From Aliarcobacter sp. (GTDB taxonomy: Bacteria > Campylobacterota > Campylobacteria > Campylobacterales > Arcobacteraceae): a DNA stretch of 64,000 nt. How positions within the stretch are numbered: the stretch's first letter is position 1; each line of letters starts with the position of its first letter. Both the position numbers and the translations under genes were made by a program. The notes under the pieces were generated by a model. The model was not told the origin of the DNA and did no database searches. It saw nothing but the letters and a program-made list of their open reading frames with translations. Below, piece by piece: positions 26,290 to 34,879 of this stretch. The stretch spans positions 1-64,000 of the forward strand of contig JAQTXA010000003.1 of assembly GCA_028689025.1 (NCBI GenBank). Reading direction: 5' to 3'.

Positions 26290-26493
26290 ATGTTTAAAAT
26301 CACCCTACTTATAAGCGCCCTACTTTTATCTTTTACCTTTACAGCTTGCAATTCAAAAGCACAAATGGATGTTAATGATTCTGGTTCAAAAGATGTATCT
26401 GATCTTTTAAGAACTCTGATTCAAAAAGAAAAAGAGATAAATATTTTAAATCAAAAATTAGAAGATTGCAAAAATTCAAAAGTAAAATCATGA
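26290..26493 (+). CDS. Small lipoprotein (67 aa)
   Basis: The lipobox 'SFTFTAC' places the acylated Cys at residue 20 when the ATG at 26290 is used. An ATG two codons earlier (26284) is also in frame, but GAAAG is better spaced for 26290. The mature 48-residue chain is hydrophilic and helical ('LLRTLIQKEKEINILNQKLE', coiled-coil-like). TATAAT near 26255 is a likely -10. It ends in ATGA shared with miaA. No family recognised; a small periplasmic anchor is possible. Confidence 0.7.
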   Translation: MFKITLLISALLLSFTFTACNSKAQMDVNDSGSKDVSDLLRTLIQKEKEINILNQKLEDCKNSKVKS

Positions 26494-27365
26494 AAGAAAT
26501 AGCAATAATTGGCTCAACAGCTTCAGGGAAAACTGCCCTATCTTTAGAAATAGCAGCAAAAACAAATTCAATCATTTTATCTCTTGATTCCCTTTGTGTT
26601 TACAAAGAGATTGAAATAGCTTCTGCAAAACCAACCATTGAAGAAAGAGGCAATATAATTCATTTTGGAATAGACGAAGTTTATCCCAATGAAGAGTTTG
26701 ATGTTGTTAAATTTATTGAACTTTATAAAAAAACAAAAGATTATGCCATTGAAAATGAAAAAAATCTTATTATTGTTGGTGGAACTGGATTTTATTTAAA
26801 AGCTTTAATTGATGGCTTGTCAAAAGGTGTTGATGCAAAAATAAAACTTGATATTCCACAACTTGAAGCCTATGAACTTCTTTATTCAATAGATAAAGAT
26901 TATATGCAAAAAATTGAGAAAAACGATAGATATAGAATTGAAAAAGCTTATGCTATTTACAAAGAAACTGGCCTTAGCCCTACTTCTTATTTTGAAAAAA
27001 ATCCCAAAATTCCTGTTGCAAAAGATTTAAAAATTTTTGAAATTCTTTGGGACAAAGAAGAATTAAAAAATAGAATTGCTCTACGAACAAAAATAATGGT
27101 AAATTCAGGCCTTATTGATGAAGTTATATTTTTAGAAAAAAAATATACTAGAGAGCCAAATTGTATGGCTTCAATTGGAATTATTGAAACTTTAGAGTAT
27201 TTAGATGGGAAACTATCAAAACAAGAGTTAGAAGAAAAAATAACTGCAAATACGGCAAAACTTGCAAAAAGACAAAACACTTTTAATAGGTCACAATTTT
27301 TAGATAAAACATCCAATATAATAGAAAACTTAAATTCAGATATTATTAAGTATTTTTCGTTATAA
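26490..27365 (+). CDS. miaA: tRNA dimethylallyltransferase
   Basis: MiaA adds a dimethylallyl group to N6 of A37 in tRNAs reading UNN codons. The 291 residues have the P-loop 'IIGSTASGKTALSLE' (residues 6-20), 'SLDSLCVYKEIEIASAKPT' (substrate region, where family members read DSxQ/xYK), 'IVGGTGFYLKALIDGL' and 'AKRQNTFNR' (tRNA-binding). I chose ATG 26490 over an upstream in-frame TTG (26466). It gives the canonical N-terminus and overlaps the lipoprotein stop by four bases, so the two are coupled. Confidence 0.93.
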   Translation: MKEIAIIGSTASGKTALSLEIAAKTNSIILSLDSLCVYKEIEIASAKPTIEERGNIIHFGIDEVYPNEEFDVVKFIELYKKTKDYAIENEKNLIIVGGTGFYLKALIDGLSKGVDAKIKLDIPQLEAYELLYSIDKDYMQKIEKNDRYRIEKAYAIYKETGLSPTSYFEKNPKIPVAKDLKIFEILWDKEELKNRIALRTKIMVNSGLIDEVIFLEKKYTREPNCMASIGIIETLEYLDGKLSKQELEEKITANTAKLAKRQNTFNRSQFLDKTSNIIENLNSDIIKYFSL

Positions 27366-27410
27366 TCCCGTCCCTAAAGAGTTTTTTAAAGGGCTAGCAA
27401 TAGACTTGAC
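27361..27410 (+). promoter_or_regulatory. Promoter region of rpmE-rsmI-rlmB
   Basis: TATAAT at 27361-27366 overlaps the miaA stop codon and would give a leader of about 75 bases. TTGACC at 27403-27408, with TACATT 17 bases further on, is a second possible promoter giving a very short leader. AAGGA precedes the rpmE ATG. Confidence 0.45.
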
Positions 27411-27446
27411 CTTTTATTAAACATTAATTACATTAAGGATTATGGC

Positions 27447-27650
27447 ATGAAAAAAGATATTCATCCAGATTATAAAGTTTGTACAATTTCTTGTGCTTGT
27501 GGTAACTCATTTGAAACAAAATCAAATGTTGAGTCTTTAAGAATTGACATTTGTTCATCTTGTCACCCATTCTTTACAGGTGAGCAAAAACTTGTTGATG
27601 CTGCTGGTAGAGTTGAGAAATTCAAAGCTAAATATAACATGGCTAAATAG
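27447..27650 (+). CDS. rpmE: 50S ribosomal protein L31, zinc-binding type
   Basis: The 67-residue protein has the L31 pattern: '[20 protein letters not shown]', then '[14 protein letters not shown]', and '[13 protein letters not shown]'. Cysteines at about 12, 16, 18, 37 and 40 include the CxC and CxxC zinc ligands of the C+ form of L31. The ribosome site AAGGA is spaced 7-8 bases from the ATG. rsmI follows after 9 bases. Confidence 0.97.
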   Translation: MKKDIHPDYKVCTISCACGNSFETKSNVESLRIDICSSCHPFFTGEQKLVDAAGRVEKFKAKYNMAK

Positions 27651-27659
27651 TACAATATT

Positions 27660-28481
27660 ATGTTGTGCTTAGTTCCAACTCCAATAGGAAATCTTGAAGA
27701 TATTTCAAAAAGGTCTTTAAGTGTCCTAATGGATGCGGAACTTATTTTTTGTGAAGATACAAGAGTAACAAAAAAACTTCTAAATCTTTTAGGTGAAAAA
27801 AACAACCTAGACTTTTCAAACAAAGAGTACAAATCTTTTCACTCACACAATGAAAATCAAATTCTACAATCTTTAACAAAAGAGACTTTTACTAAAAATG
27901 TTGTTTATGTAAGTGATGCAGGTATGCCTTGCGTTAGTGATCCTGGTGCTACACTTGTGGATTATTGCATAAAAAATGATATTTCTTATGATGTACTTCC
28001 TGGTGCAAATGCTATTTTAACTGCTTATGCAATGAGTGGATTTACTCACACAACTTTTTCATTTTATGGATTTTTAGACCATAAAGGTGTAAGTCGTGCT
28101 TCAAAATTAAATGATGTTTTAAATGATGATAAGTTAGCAATACTTTACGAATCACCACATAGACTTCTAAAATTACTTGAAGAGTTAAGTATAAAAGATG
28201 CAAATAGAACAATATTTTTAGCAAAAGAGATAAGTAAATTACACCAAAAAACCTATAAAAACTCTGCATTAAATCTGTTTAATGAATTTAAAGAGATAAA
28301 TATAAGAGGCGAATGGGTTGTAATAGTTGAACCAAAAGAGACAGTTGGTTTTAACCTTGAACTAGATGATATACTCTCTTTAGACATTGCACCAAAAATA
28401 AAAGCTAAATTAGTAGCTAAAATGACTGGACAATCAATAAAAGAGGTTTATCAACAAATTTTAGATAGAATCCCCGAATGA
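27660..28481 (+). CDS. rsmI: 16S rRNA (cytidine1402-2'-O)-methyltransferase
   Basis: RsmI methylates the ribose of C1402 in the decoding centre with SAM. The 273 residues show the family start 'LVPTPIGNLEDIS' (about 4-16), 'FCEDTRVTKKLL', the SAM site 'VSDAGMPCVSDPG' (about 86-98), 'GANAILTAYAMSG' and 'LYESPHRLLKLL'. It lies between rpmE and rlmB and overlaps rlmB by four bases, making a ribosome-related operon. Confidence 0.94.
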   Translation: MLCLVPTPIGNLEDISKRSLSVLMDAELIFCEDTRVTKKLLNLLGEKNNLDFSNKEYKSFHSHNENQILQSLTKETFTKNVVYVSDAGMPCVSDPGATLVDYCIKNDISYDVLPGANAILTAYAMSGFTHTTFSFYGFLDHKGVSRASKLNDVLNDDKLAILYESPHRLLKLLEELSIKDANRTIFLAKEISKLHQKTYKNSALNLFNEFKEINIRGEWVVIVEPKETVGFNLELDDILSLDIAPKIKAKLVAKMTGQSIKEVYQQILDRIPE

Positions 28482-29167
28482 TAATATATGGAAAACAAAT
28501 CGTACTTTACGTACTTGACAAACACCCGAATTTAATAGAAGAAGTTTTTCTTTCAAAAGAAATTGATAAAAAACTTTTCTCAAGATTTGCAAAACTTGAC
28601 AAAAAAATCCACAAATTGGATAATCAAAAAGCTCAAGCATTAGCAAAAGGTGGAAACCATCAAGGTTTCTTTTTAAAACTAACACATTCTGAATATACAG
28701 ATATTAAAGAATTCAAAAAAATGAATTTTATTCTTGTATTAGATGGAGTTACTGATGTTGGAAACATTGGAGCAATTGCTAGAACTGCTTATTCTTTAGG
28801 AATAGAGGGTTTAATTGCTGCTGATATTAAAACGGTAAATGATTCTGGAATTTTAAGAACAAGTTCTGGTGCATTACTTGATTTACCATTTATGGTTCAT
28901 CCAAGATCTGCTGATTTAGCAAGTGAATTAATTGATTGTGGTTTCACATTAATTGGTGCAACAACAGATGGTGTTGACTTAAAAAAATATGGAAAAATAG
29001 AAAAAACTGATAAAGTTGCGCTATTTTTAGGAAGTGAAGGAACAGGTATCTCTCCTAAAGTTGCTAAAAAACTAGATTTAAAAGTATCTATTGCTATGGA
29101 ACATGAGTTTGATTCATTAAATGTATCTGTTGCTGCTGGGATTTTAATTTATAATCTTAAAAGATAA
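28478..29167 (+). CDS. rlmB: TrmH/SpoU-family 23S rRNA 2'-O-methyltransferase (RlmB type)
   Basis: SPOUT-fold enzymes of this type methylate the ribose of G2251 in 23S rRNA, or related sites. An N-terminal substrate-binding part (1-75) is followed by the knotted domain with motif 1 'GNIGAIARTAYSLG', motif 2 'ALFLGSEGTGISPKV' and motif 3 'DSLNVSVAAGILIY'. The 229 residues fit RlmB. The exact target among TrmH-family members cannot be fixed from sequence alone. It overlaps rsmI by four bases and 15 bases separate it from the next gene. Confidence 0.85.
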   Translation: MIIYGKQIVLYVLDKHPNLIEEVFLSKEIDKKLFSRFAKLDKKIHKLDNQKAQALAKGGNHQGFFLKLTHSEYTDIKEFKKMNFILVLDGVTDVGNIGAIARTAYSLGIEGLIAADIKTVNDSGILRTSSGALLDLPFMVHPRSADLASELIDCGFTLIGATTDGVDLKKYGKIEKTDKVALFLGSEGTGISPKVAKKLDLKVSIAMEHEFDSLNVSVAAGILIYNLKR

Positions 29168-29182
29168 AAGAAAGATAATACC

Positions 29183-29992
29183 GTGATAAGAAAACTGATT
29201 TTATTAGTTACATTAAGTGTAATATTAAGTGCAAACTTAGATACAAAAATAAAAGACTTATTAGGTGCGAGTGATTATAACACTCACAGAAATCTAATTA
29301 ACCATATTTTTAGTAATGAAGCTAACTTTTATACTAACAATCAGATTAATTATACGCGGATTATTCAAGAACTAGATAATAATGGTGTGTTGAAACTAAA
29401 TCTTCCATCAACTCAAAATGTTACTATTACATTCAATATTAATAATTATCCTAAAAAATCAATGAAAAATTTAACTGATATTTTAAAAACATTAGGTCAA
29501 CATAATTTTGTAACAACAGAAGAAATTACAGTTGATAATAATTTAAAATGGACTATTCAAATTAAAACTGCAGCCGCCATGAGCCCTCTCAGATTATCTC
29601 AAGAGTTACAATCAATAGATTGCGCAATAGTAGATATCAAAAGAGAGGGAAACTATAATTGGAGTTATTCAATAAATACGAATAATTCTTCAATATATAG
29701 AGCTGAAGATTTAATTAATAATAAACAGTTATCTTTAAAAAAACCAGCTAAACCTTATATGATTAAAATAGCTGATGCAAAAGTTATCACTATAAAATCA
29801 GGAAGTGGTAATATTTGGTACCCTAATGTGGTTTTTTATGATAATGCTTTAAATATTATTGGAATTTATGACGAAAATAGTTTGCATAAAAGTTTAAGAC
29901 TAGAAGTGCCTAATGATACAAAATATATCAAAATTGATGATTTACATACTCTTGCTAATATAAAGCAAGGATTAAACATTACTAAGGAGTAA
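29183..29992 (+). CDS. Exported protein of unknown function (269 aa)
   Basis: The signal peptide 'MIRKLILLVTLSVILSANLD' follows a GTG start at 29183. The mature protein appears to have two parts. Residues ~20-130 contain 'YNTHRNLINHIFSNEANFYT' and 'LPSTQNVTITFNINNYPKKS'. Residues ~150-260 form a beta-rich domain with 'DCAIVDIKREGNYNWSYSIN' and 'PYMIKIADAKVITIKSGSGN'. I do not recognise the family; it looks like a conserved periplasmic protein. It sits between rlmB and an aminotransferase gene (3-base gap), so it is in an operon with both, which gives no clear clue to its role. Confidence 0.72.
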   Translation: MIRKLILLVTLSVILSANLDTKIKDLLGASDYNTHRNLINHIFSNEANFYTNNQINYTRIIQELDNNGVLKLNLPSTQNVTITFNINNYPKKSMKNLTDILKTLGQHNFVTTEEITVDNNLKWTIQIKTAAAMSPLRLSQELQSIDCAIVDIKREGNYNWSYSINTNNSSIYRAEDLINNKQLSLKKPAKPYMIKIADAKVITIKSGSGNIWYPNVVFYDNALNIIGIYDENSLHKSLRLEVPNDTKYIKIDDLHTLANIKQGLNITKE

Positions 29993-29995
29993 ATA

Positions 29996-31210
29996 GTGTT
30001 CCCAGAAATAGAATTTGAAAGAATGAAGAGACTTCCAAACTATGTGTTTGCAGAAGTTAATAATATTAAAATGGAAGCTAGACGTGCAGGTGAAGATGTA
30101 ATTGACTTTTCTATGGGAAATCCTGATGGTCCCGCACCACAACATATTACAGATAAACTAATTGAAGCAGCAGCAAAACCTAAAAACCATGGTTATAGTG
30201 CAAGTGCTGGTATTTTTAAATTAAGACTTGCAATTTGTAACTGGTATAAAAGAAAATATAATGTAGATTTTTTAGATCCAAATAAACATGCATGTGCAAC
30301 AATGGGTTCTAAAGAAGGATATGTTCACTTAGTTCAAGCAGTTGTAAATGTGGGTGACGTGGCTGTTGTTCCAGATCCTACTTATCCAATTCACTCATAT
30401 GCATTTATGTTAAATGGTGCAGCTGTACACAAATTTGAATTAGGATTTGACGATACTTTTAAAGTTGATGAAGATTTATTTTTTGAAAGATTACAAAAAA
30501 CAATTGATGAGTCAATTCCAAAAGTAAAATTTGTAGTTGTTAACTTCCCACATAATCCAACATGTGCGACGGTTACACCTGAGTTTTACACAAAATTAGT
30601 TGCTATGGCAAAAAGAGAAAGATTTTATATCATCTCTGATATTGCTTATGCAGATATTACTTTTGATGGATATAAAACTCCTTCTATCTTCCAAGCTGAG
30701 GGTGCTTTAGATGTTGCAGTTGAATGCTTCACTTTATCAAAATCTTACAATATGGCAGGATGGAGAGTTGGTTGTATCGTTGGAAATGAAAAACTAATTG
30801 GTGCTTTAAAAAGAATTAAATCATGGCTTGACTATGGAATGTTCACACCTATTCAAATCGCTGCAACTGTAGCACTTGATGGACCACAAGAGTGTGTTGC
30901 TGAACATGTTGAAAAATATAGAAAAAGAAGAGATTTAATGCTTGAAGTATTTGCAGAAGCTGGTTGGAAAATGAATAAACCAAATGCTTCAATGTTTATT
31001 TGGGCAAAAATTCCAGAATGTGCTGCACATTTAGGAAGCATGGAATTTTCAAAACAATTATTAACTCAAGCACAAGTAGCAGTTAGTCCTGGTATTGGAT
31101 TTGGACATTATGGTGACCAATATGTAAGAATTGCACTAATTGAAAATGAAAAAAGAATTAGACAAGCTGCAAAAAATATAAAGAAATATTTAAAATCATT
31201 AGAGAAATAG
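29996..31210 (+). CDS. PLP-dependent aminotransferase, AlaC/LL-DAP aminotransferase-like
   Basis: A fold-type I aminotransferase of 404 residues, starting with GTG at 29996 behind AAGGAG (29984-29989), a strong ribosome site. Recognisable parts are 'DFSMGNPDGPAPQHI' (substrate loop), 'MGSKEGYVHLV' (cofactor phosphate), 'VVNFPHNPTCATV' (PLP ring Asn), 'ISDIAYADITFDGY' (Asp, Tyr) and the Schiff-base lysine in 'FTLSKSYNMAGWRVG'. The pattern is that of the AlaC-like alanine/glutamate group, which also includes enzymes annotated as aspartate or diaminopimelate aminotransferases. The neighbouring hom gene suggests amino-acid synthesis. The substrate cannot be set from sequence alone. Confidence 0.85.
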   Translation: MFPEIEFERMKRLPNYVFAEVNNIKMEARRAGEDVIDFSMGNPDGPAPQHITDKLIEAAAKPKNHGYSASAGIFKLRLAICNWYKRKYNVDFLDPNKHACATMGSKEGYVHLVQAVVNVGDVAVVPDPTYPIHSYAFMLNGAAVHKFELGFDDTFKVDEDLFFERLQKTIDESIPKVKFVVVNFPHNPTCATVTPEFYTKLVAMAKRERFYIISDIAYADITFDGYKTPSIFQAEGALDVAVECFTLSKSYNMAGWRVGCIVGNEKLIGALKRIKSWLDYGMFTPIQIAATVALDGPQECVAEHVEKYRKRRDLMLEVFAEAGWKMNKPNASMFIWAKIPECAAHLGSMEFSKQLLTQAQVAVSPGIGFGHYGDQYVRIALIENEKRIRQAAKNIKKYLKSLEK

Positions 31211-31219
31211 GAATTATTC

Positions 31220-32482
31220 ATGTTAAGAGTTGGAATTATTGGAGTTGGTACAGTTGGAGCTAGCGTTGCAAATATTTTAAGAGATAATAAAAATATTATA
31301 ACCGCACGTGCTGGTAAAGAGATTGTAGCAACCCTTGGAGTAGTTTCAAACTTACATAAAATAAGAGATGTAGATATTAAACTTACAGATAATATTGATG
31401 ATGTATTAAATGATGATTCTATTGATGTTGTTGTTGAATTAATGGGTGGAATTGATAAACCAAATGAAATCGTAAGAAAAGCTTTATTAAAAGGTAAAGC
31501 AGTGGTTACTGCTAATAAAGCTCTTTTAGCATATCATAGATATGAACTTCAAGAGCTTGCAGGTGATATTCCCTTTGAATTTGAAGCAGCAGTTGCTGGT
31601 GGAATTCCAATTATTAATGCCCTAAGAGATGGATTAAGTGCAAATCACATTAAATCTATTCAAGGTATTATGAATGGAACATGTAATTATATGTTAACTC
31701 GTATGATAAATGATGGAGTTAACTATAATGACATTTTAAAAGAGGCTCAAGAATTAGGTTATGCTGAATCTGACCCTACTTTTGATGTTGGTGGATTTGA
31801 TGCCGCTCATAAACTTTTAATTCTAGGTTCTATTGCTTATGGAATTGATGTTAAACCTGAAGATATTTTAATTGAAGGTATTCAAAATATTACAAGTGCA
31901 GATATTGCTTTTGCTAAAGAGTTTGAATATTCAATTAAATTATTAGGAATTGCAAAAAAAGTTGGAAATGAAGTTGAATTAAGAGTTCATCCTGTTTTAA
32001 TTCCTGAAGATAAAATGATTGCAAAAGTTGATGGTGTTATGAATGGAATCTCTGTTGTTGGAGATAAAGTTGGTGAAACTATGTTTTATGGAGCAGGGGC
32101 GGGTGGTGATGCCACAGCATCTGCTGTTGTAGCAAATATTATTGATATTGCTAGAAAAGGAAAGGGTTCTCCTATGCTTGGTTTTGAGAATCAACCAGGT
32201 GAGAAAATCACTTTAATGCCAAAAGATAACATCCAAACAAAATATTACCTAAGACTTGAAGTTGCTGATAAATCAGGAACTTTAGCAAAAATTGCAACTA
32301 TTCTAGGAGATAATTCAATCTCAATTGAAGCAATGATGCAAAAACCTTTAAAAAATGGTAGTGCAAATTTACTTCTTACAACTCACATTTCAATTGAAAG
32401 AGATATTTTAAAAGCAATAAATGAATTAGAAAATTCAGGTGTTGTTTTATGTAAACCTGCAATGATAAGAATAGAAGAATAG
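31220..32482 (+). CDS. hom: Homoserine dehydrogenase
   Basis: This enzyme reduces aspartate semialdehyde to homoserine for threonine and methionine. The 420 residues hold an NAD(P)-binding start 'VGIIGVGTVGASVANIL', a middle catalytic domain with 'GIMNGTCNYMLTRM' and 'AQELGYAESDPTFDVGGFDA' (family signature), and a C-terminal ACT domain ('YYLRLEVADKSGTLAKIATI') for feedback by threonine. It follows the aminotransferase by 9 bases. A hairpin covers its stop codon. Confidence 0.95.
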   Translation: MLRVGIIGVGTVGASVANILRDNKNIITARAGKEIVATLGVVSNLHKIRDVDIKLTDNIDDVLNDDSIDVVVELMGGIDKPNEIVRKALLKGKAVVTANKALLAYHRYELQELAGDIPFEFEAAVAGGIPIINALRDGLSANHIKSIQGIMNGTCNYMLTRMINDGVNYNDILKEAQELGYAESDPTFDVGGFDAAHKLLILGSIAYGIDVKPEDILIEGIQNITSADIAFAKEFEYSIKLLGIAKKVGNEVELRVHPVLIPEDKMIAKVDGVMNGISVVGDKVGETMFYGAGAGGDATASAVVANIIDIARKGKGSPMLGFENQPGEKITLMPKDNIQTKYYLRLEVADKSGTLAKIATILGDNSISIEAMMQKPLKNGSANLLLTTHISIERDILKAINELENSGVVLCKPAMIRIEE

Positions 32483-32493
32483 TTCGCTATTCT
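32476..32493 (+). promoter_or_regulatory. 7-bp hairpin with TTCG loop over the hom stop codon
   Basis: AGAATAG (32476-32482) pairs with CTATTCT (32487-32493) around TTCG. The hom stop TAG (32480-32482) lies in the stem, and the TTG start of the MATE gene is 7 bases past it. There is no T-tract, so coupling or partial attenuation is more likely than termination. Confidence 0.55.
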
Positions 32494-32499
32494 AATAAT

Positions 32500-33858
32500 T
32501 TGAAAGAAAACTCTTTAAACCTAACAACTCAAAATATTCCAACTTTAATAAGACAACTAGCAATCCCAGCTAGTGTTGGAATGTTTTTTAATACTATGTA
32601 CAATGTTGTTGACACTTTTTATGCAGGACTCATTTCAACACAAGCAATATCTGCATTAACCTTATCTTTTATGATTTTTTTCTTAATTATTGGTTTTGGA
32701 TATGGTTTTAGTTCAGCAATTACTGCACTTCTTGGAAATGCTCTTGGTAAGAAAAGATATAAATTAGCATCAATTTATGCCCACAAAGGACTTATCTTTG
32801 TGCCAGTTATTGGAATTGTTTTAACAATACTTGGATATTTTGCTTCACCTTATCTTTTTATGCTTTTAGGTGCAAAAGGTGAATATCTTCAAATCTCTCT
32901 TGATTATATAAATACTATTTTATTTGGTTCTGTGTTTTTTATGTTTAACTTCTCATTGAACTCAATATTAGTGGCCACAGGAGATACAAAATCTTATAGA
33001 AATAGTTTAATATTTGGTTTTTTTGCAAACATCATTTTAAATCCTATATTTATCTATGGTTTTTTATTTATTCCAGCTCTTGGAATAAAAGGGCTTGCGT
33101 TGGCAACTGTTTTAATTCAAGTTGTTAATATGTTTTATCTGCTTTATAAAGTTTTACAAACTAAACTTGTACATTTTGAAAAACTTGAATATTTTATGCC
33201 TAATATTAGAGTTTATAAGCTTTTTATCACTCAAGGATTACCAGCAAGTCTAAATATGCTTACAATGTCTATTGGTTCACTAATTCTTACTTATTTTGTA
33301 TCTCACTATGGTGTACAAGCCGTTGCAGGATACGGAATAGGGTACAGAGTAGAGCAACTTTTGCTTTTACCTGCTCTTGGACTAAATACAGCAGTTTTAG
33401 CCCTAGTATCAAATAACTTTGGAGCAAAGAAATATGATAGAGTTATTGAAACTCTAAAAGTCTCATTAAAATATGGATTTATTATTTCAACTGTTGGAAT
33501 AATATCTCTTACGATTTTGGGAAGATTCATAATCTCTTTATTTGATTCAAATCCAGTTGTTGTTGATTTTGGAGTAGATTATTTACTTGTTGAGATTTGG
33601 ATTTTTTATGCTTATGTAGTTTTATTTATTTGTGTATCAACACTTCAAGCAATTAAAGAACCTAAAATGCTTTTATATATAGGACTTTATAGACAAATTT
33701 TTGCAAAATTAATTATTGCCTATTTAATAGTAAAATATTTTGAACTTGAGTTTATCTATTTATGGTTTGGGATTTTATTTATGATTTATAGTGCTGCAAT
33801 TTTTACTTATTTCTATACTAATAATTTATTAAAAAAGCTTTGTAACAAAAGTTTGTAA
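32500..33858 (+). CDS. MATE-family multidrug/cation antiporter
   Basis: The 452 residues form about 12 membrane helices in two MatE halves. The N-terminal pattern 'LAIPASVGMFFNTMYNVVDT' and the matching second half 'GLPASLNMLTMSIGSLILTY' are typical of the NorM/DinF-like family, which exports cationic drugs using Na+ or H+. The TTG at 32500 is chosen because the next ATG would remove the start of helix 1. No clear ribosome site precedes it, and it may rely on coupling with hom 17 bases upstream. A terminator follows the stop. Confidence 0.88.
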   Translation: MKENSLNLTTQNIPTLIRQLAIPASVGMFFNTMYNVVDTFYAGLISTQAISALTLSFMIFFLIIGFGYGFSSAITALLGNALGKKRYKLASIYAHKGLIFVPVIGIVLTILGYFASPYLFMLLGAKGEYLQISLDYINTILFGSVFFMFNFSLNSILVATGDTKSYRNSLIFGFFANIILNPIFIYGFLFIPALGIKGLALATVLIQVVNMFYLLYKVLQTKLVHFEKLEYFMPNIRVYKLFITQGLPASLNMLTMSIGSLILTYFVSHYGVQAVAGYGIGYRVEQLLLLPALGLNTAVLALVSNNFGAKKYDRVIETLKVSLKYGFIISTVGIISLTILGRFIISLFDSNPVVVDFGVDYLLVEIWIFYAYVVLFICVSTLQAIKEPKMLLYIGLYRQIFAKLIIAYLIVKYFELEFIYLWFGILFMIYSAAIFTYFYTNNLLKKLCNKSL

Positions 33859-33860
33859 AA

Positions 33861-33880
33861 AGAAGCCTTTGTCGGCTTCT
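33861..33880. terminator. Bidirectional terminator between the MATE gene and the SCGTGKCG-repeat gene
   Basis: AGAAGCC (33861-33867) and GGCTTCT (33874-33880) pair around a 6-base loop, with A-rich sequence before and T/A-rich sequence after. It separates two convergent genes whose stops are 3 and 11 bases away. Confidence 0.75.
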
Positions 33881-33890
33881 TTAAAAAGGC

Positions 33891-34196
33891 TTATTTAGAA
33901 CCACATTTTCCTGTACCACAAGAACCATTTTTCATATCTTTTGCATTGTTCATCATGTCATTCTTATCATTCATCATATTACCTTTCATGTCATTGTCTT
34001 TCATGTTGTCCTTCATATCTTCTTTCATATTAGCACCACATTTTCCTGTACCACAAGAAGCACTTTTCTTTTCAACCATCTCTTTTTTCATTTCACCACC
34101 ACATTTTCCTGTTCCACATGAACTTGCTGCAAATGCTGATGTAGTTGCAATTAATGCTCCTAAAAATAATCCTGCTAATTTTGTATTCATACTCAT
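33891..34196 (-). CDS. Secreted Cys/Met-rich SCGTGKCG-repeat protein, bufferin/HvfA-like metal-binding peptide
   Basis: After a signal peptide ('AGLFLGALIATTSAFAAS') come three copies of SCGTGKCG, the first two separated by a short Lys/Glu-rich spacer. A Met/Asp/Asn-rich stretch separates the second from the third. The repeated GxGKCG unit resembles the EGKCG motif of HvfA/bufferin peptides, whose cysteines can be modified by DUF692 (MNIO) enzymes and which bind copper. No DUF692 gene lies in this window. The start at 34196 (MSMNTK) is chosen over an earlier ATG because AAGGAAAC is 7 bases before it; this gives 101 residues. TATAAT (34230-34235, minus) is a likely -10. The adjoining Cus genes support a copper role. 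Confidence 0.72.
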   Translation of the reverse strand: MSMNTKLAGLFLGALIATTSAFAASSCGTGKCGGEMKKEMVEKKSASCGTGKCGANMKEDMKDNMKDNDMKGNMMNDKNDMMNNAKDMKNGSCGTGKCGSK

Positions 34197-34251
34197 TTTT
34201 GTTTCCTTGATTTTTGGTTTTTTAATTATATTATAATTCATTTAAGAATTA

Positions 34252-34830
34252 TTACTTTTCAACTGCTTCAACTTCAACTGCAATTTTTACTTCTTCAGCG
34301 ACTACAACACCTCCCGCTTCTAGAGCTTTATTCCATTTTAAATCATAATCCAATCTATTGATTTTGCCTTTTAAAGTAAATCCAACTCTATTATTCCCTT
34401 GTAAATCTTTTATACTTGCCATATCGTCAACATCTAATACGACTGGTTTTGTGATTCCTCTTATTGTTAAGTCACCACTCATTTTTCCTTCATTTCCATC
34501 TGATTTATAAGATTTCATAACAAAAGTCATTTTTGGGAATTTCTCACTTAAGAAGAAATCAGCACTTTTTAAGTGTGCATCTCTTTTTTCAATTCCTGTA
34601 TCAATTGAAGCTGTATCTACAGAAGCACTAAAAGCTTTGAAAGTTTTATTTGCATTATCAAAATCAATCTTTGCATCATAGGTTTTAAACTCACCTTTTA
34701 CATTTGTAATCATCATATGTTTTACTGTAAATCCTACATTTGTATGGACATCATCAACAACATATTCAGAAGCATTTGCTAAACCAAAACTTAATATCAG
34801 AGCACTTGCTATTTTTGCTATAGATTTCAT
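34252..34830 (-). CDS. YceI-family periplasmic lipid-binding protein
   Basis: The signal peptide 'MKSIAKIASALILSFGLANAS' leads a 172-residue mature protein. The YceI lipocalin-like pattern is visible: 'VDDVHTNVGFTVKHMMITNV', 'GEFKTYDAKIDFDNANKT', 'DTGIEKRDAHLKSADFF' and 'GDLTIRGITKPVVLDVD'. Family members bind polyisoprenoid-type lipids in the periplasm. The biological role in Campylobacterota is unclear. It is 50 bases downstream of cusA on the same strand and may share its transcript. Confidence 0.92.
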   Translation of the reverse strand: MKSIAKIASALILSFGLANASEYVVDDVHTNVGFTVKHMMITNVKGEFKTYDAKIDFDNANKTFKAFSASVDTASIDTGIEKRDAHLKSADFFLSEKFPKMTFVMKSYKSDGNEGKMSGDLTIRGITKPVVLDVDDMASIKDLQGNNRVGFTLKGKINRLDYDLKWNKALEAGGVVVAEEVKIAVEVEAVEK

Positions 34831-34879
34831 CTTCTTATCCTTATTTTAAATTGTTAAATTTTATACATTTTTTGTTTAA

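Noticed and set aside
26466-26489. Upstream TTG start for miaA
   Set aside because: It would add eight residues before the canonical P-loop N-terminus and lacks a ribosome site; the ATG at 26490 overlaps the preceding stop in the style used across this window.
33891-34241. Longer N-terminus of the SCGTGKCG-repeat protein from the ATG at 34241
   Set aside because: The added 15 residues overlap the probable promoter TATAAT and separate the signal peptide from the start; a good ribosome site precedes the ATG at 34196.
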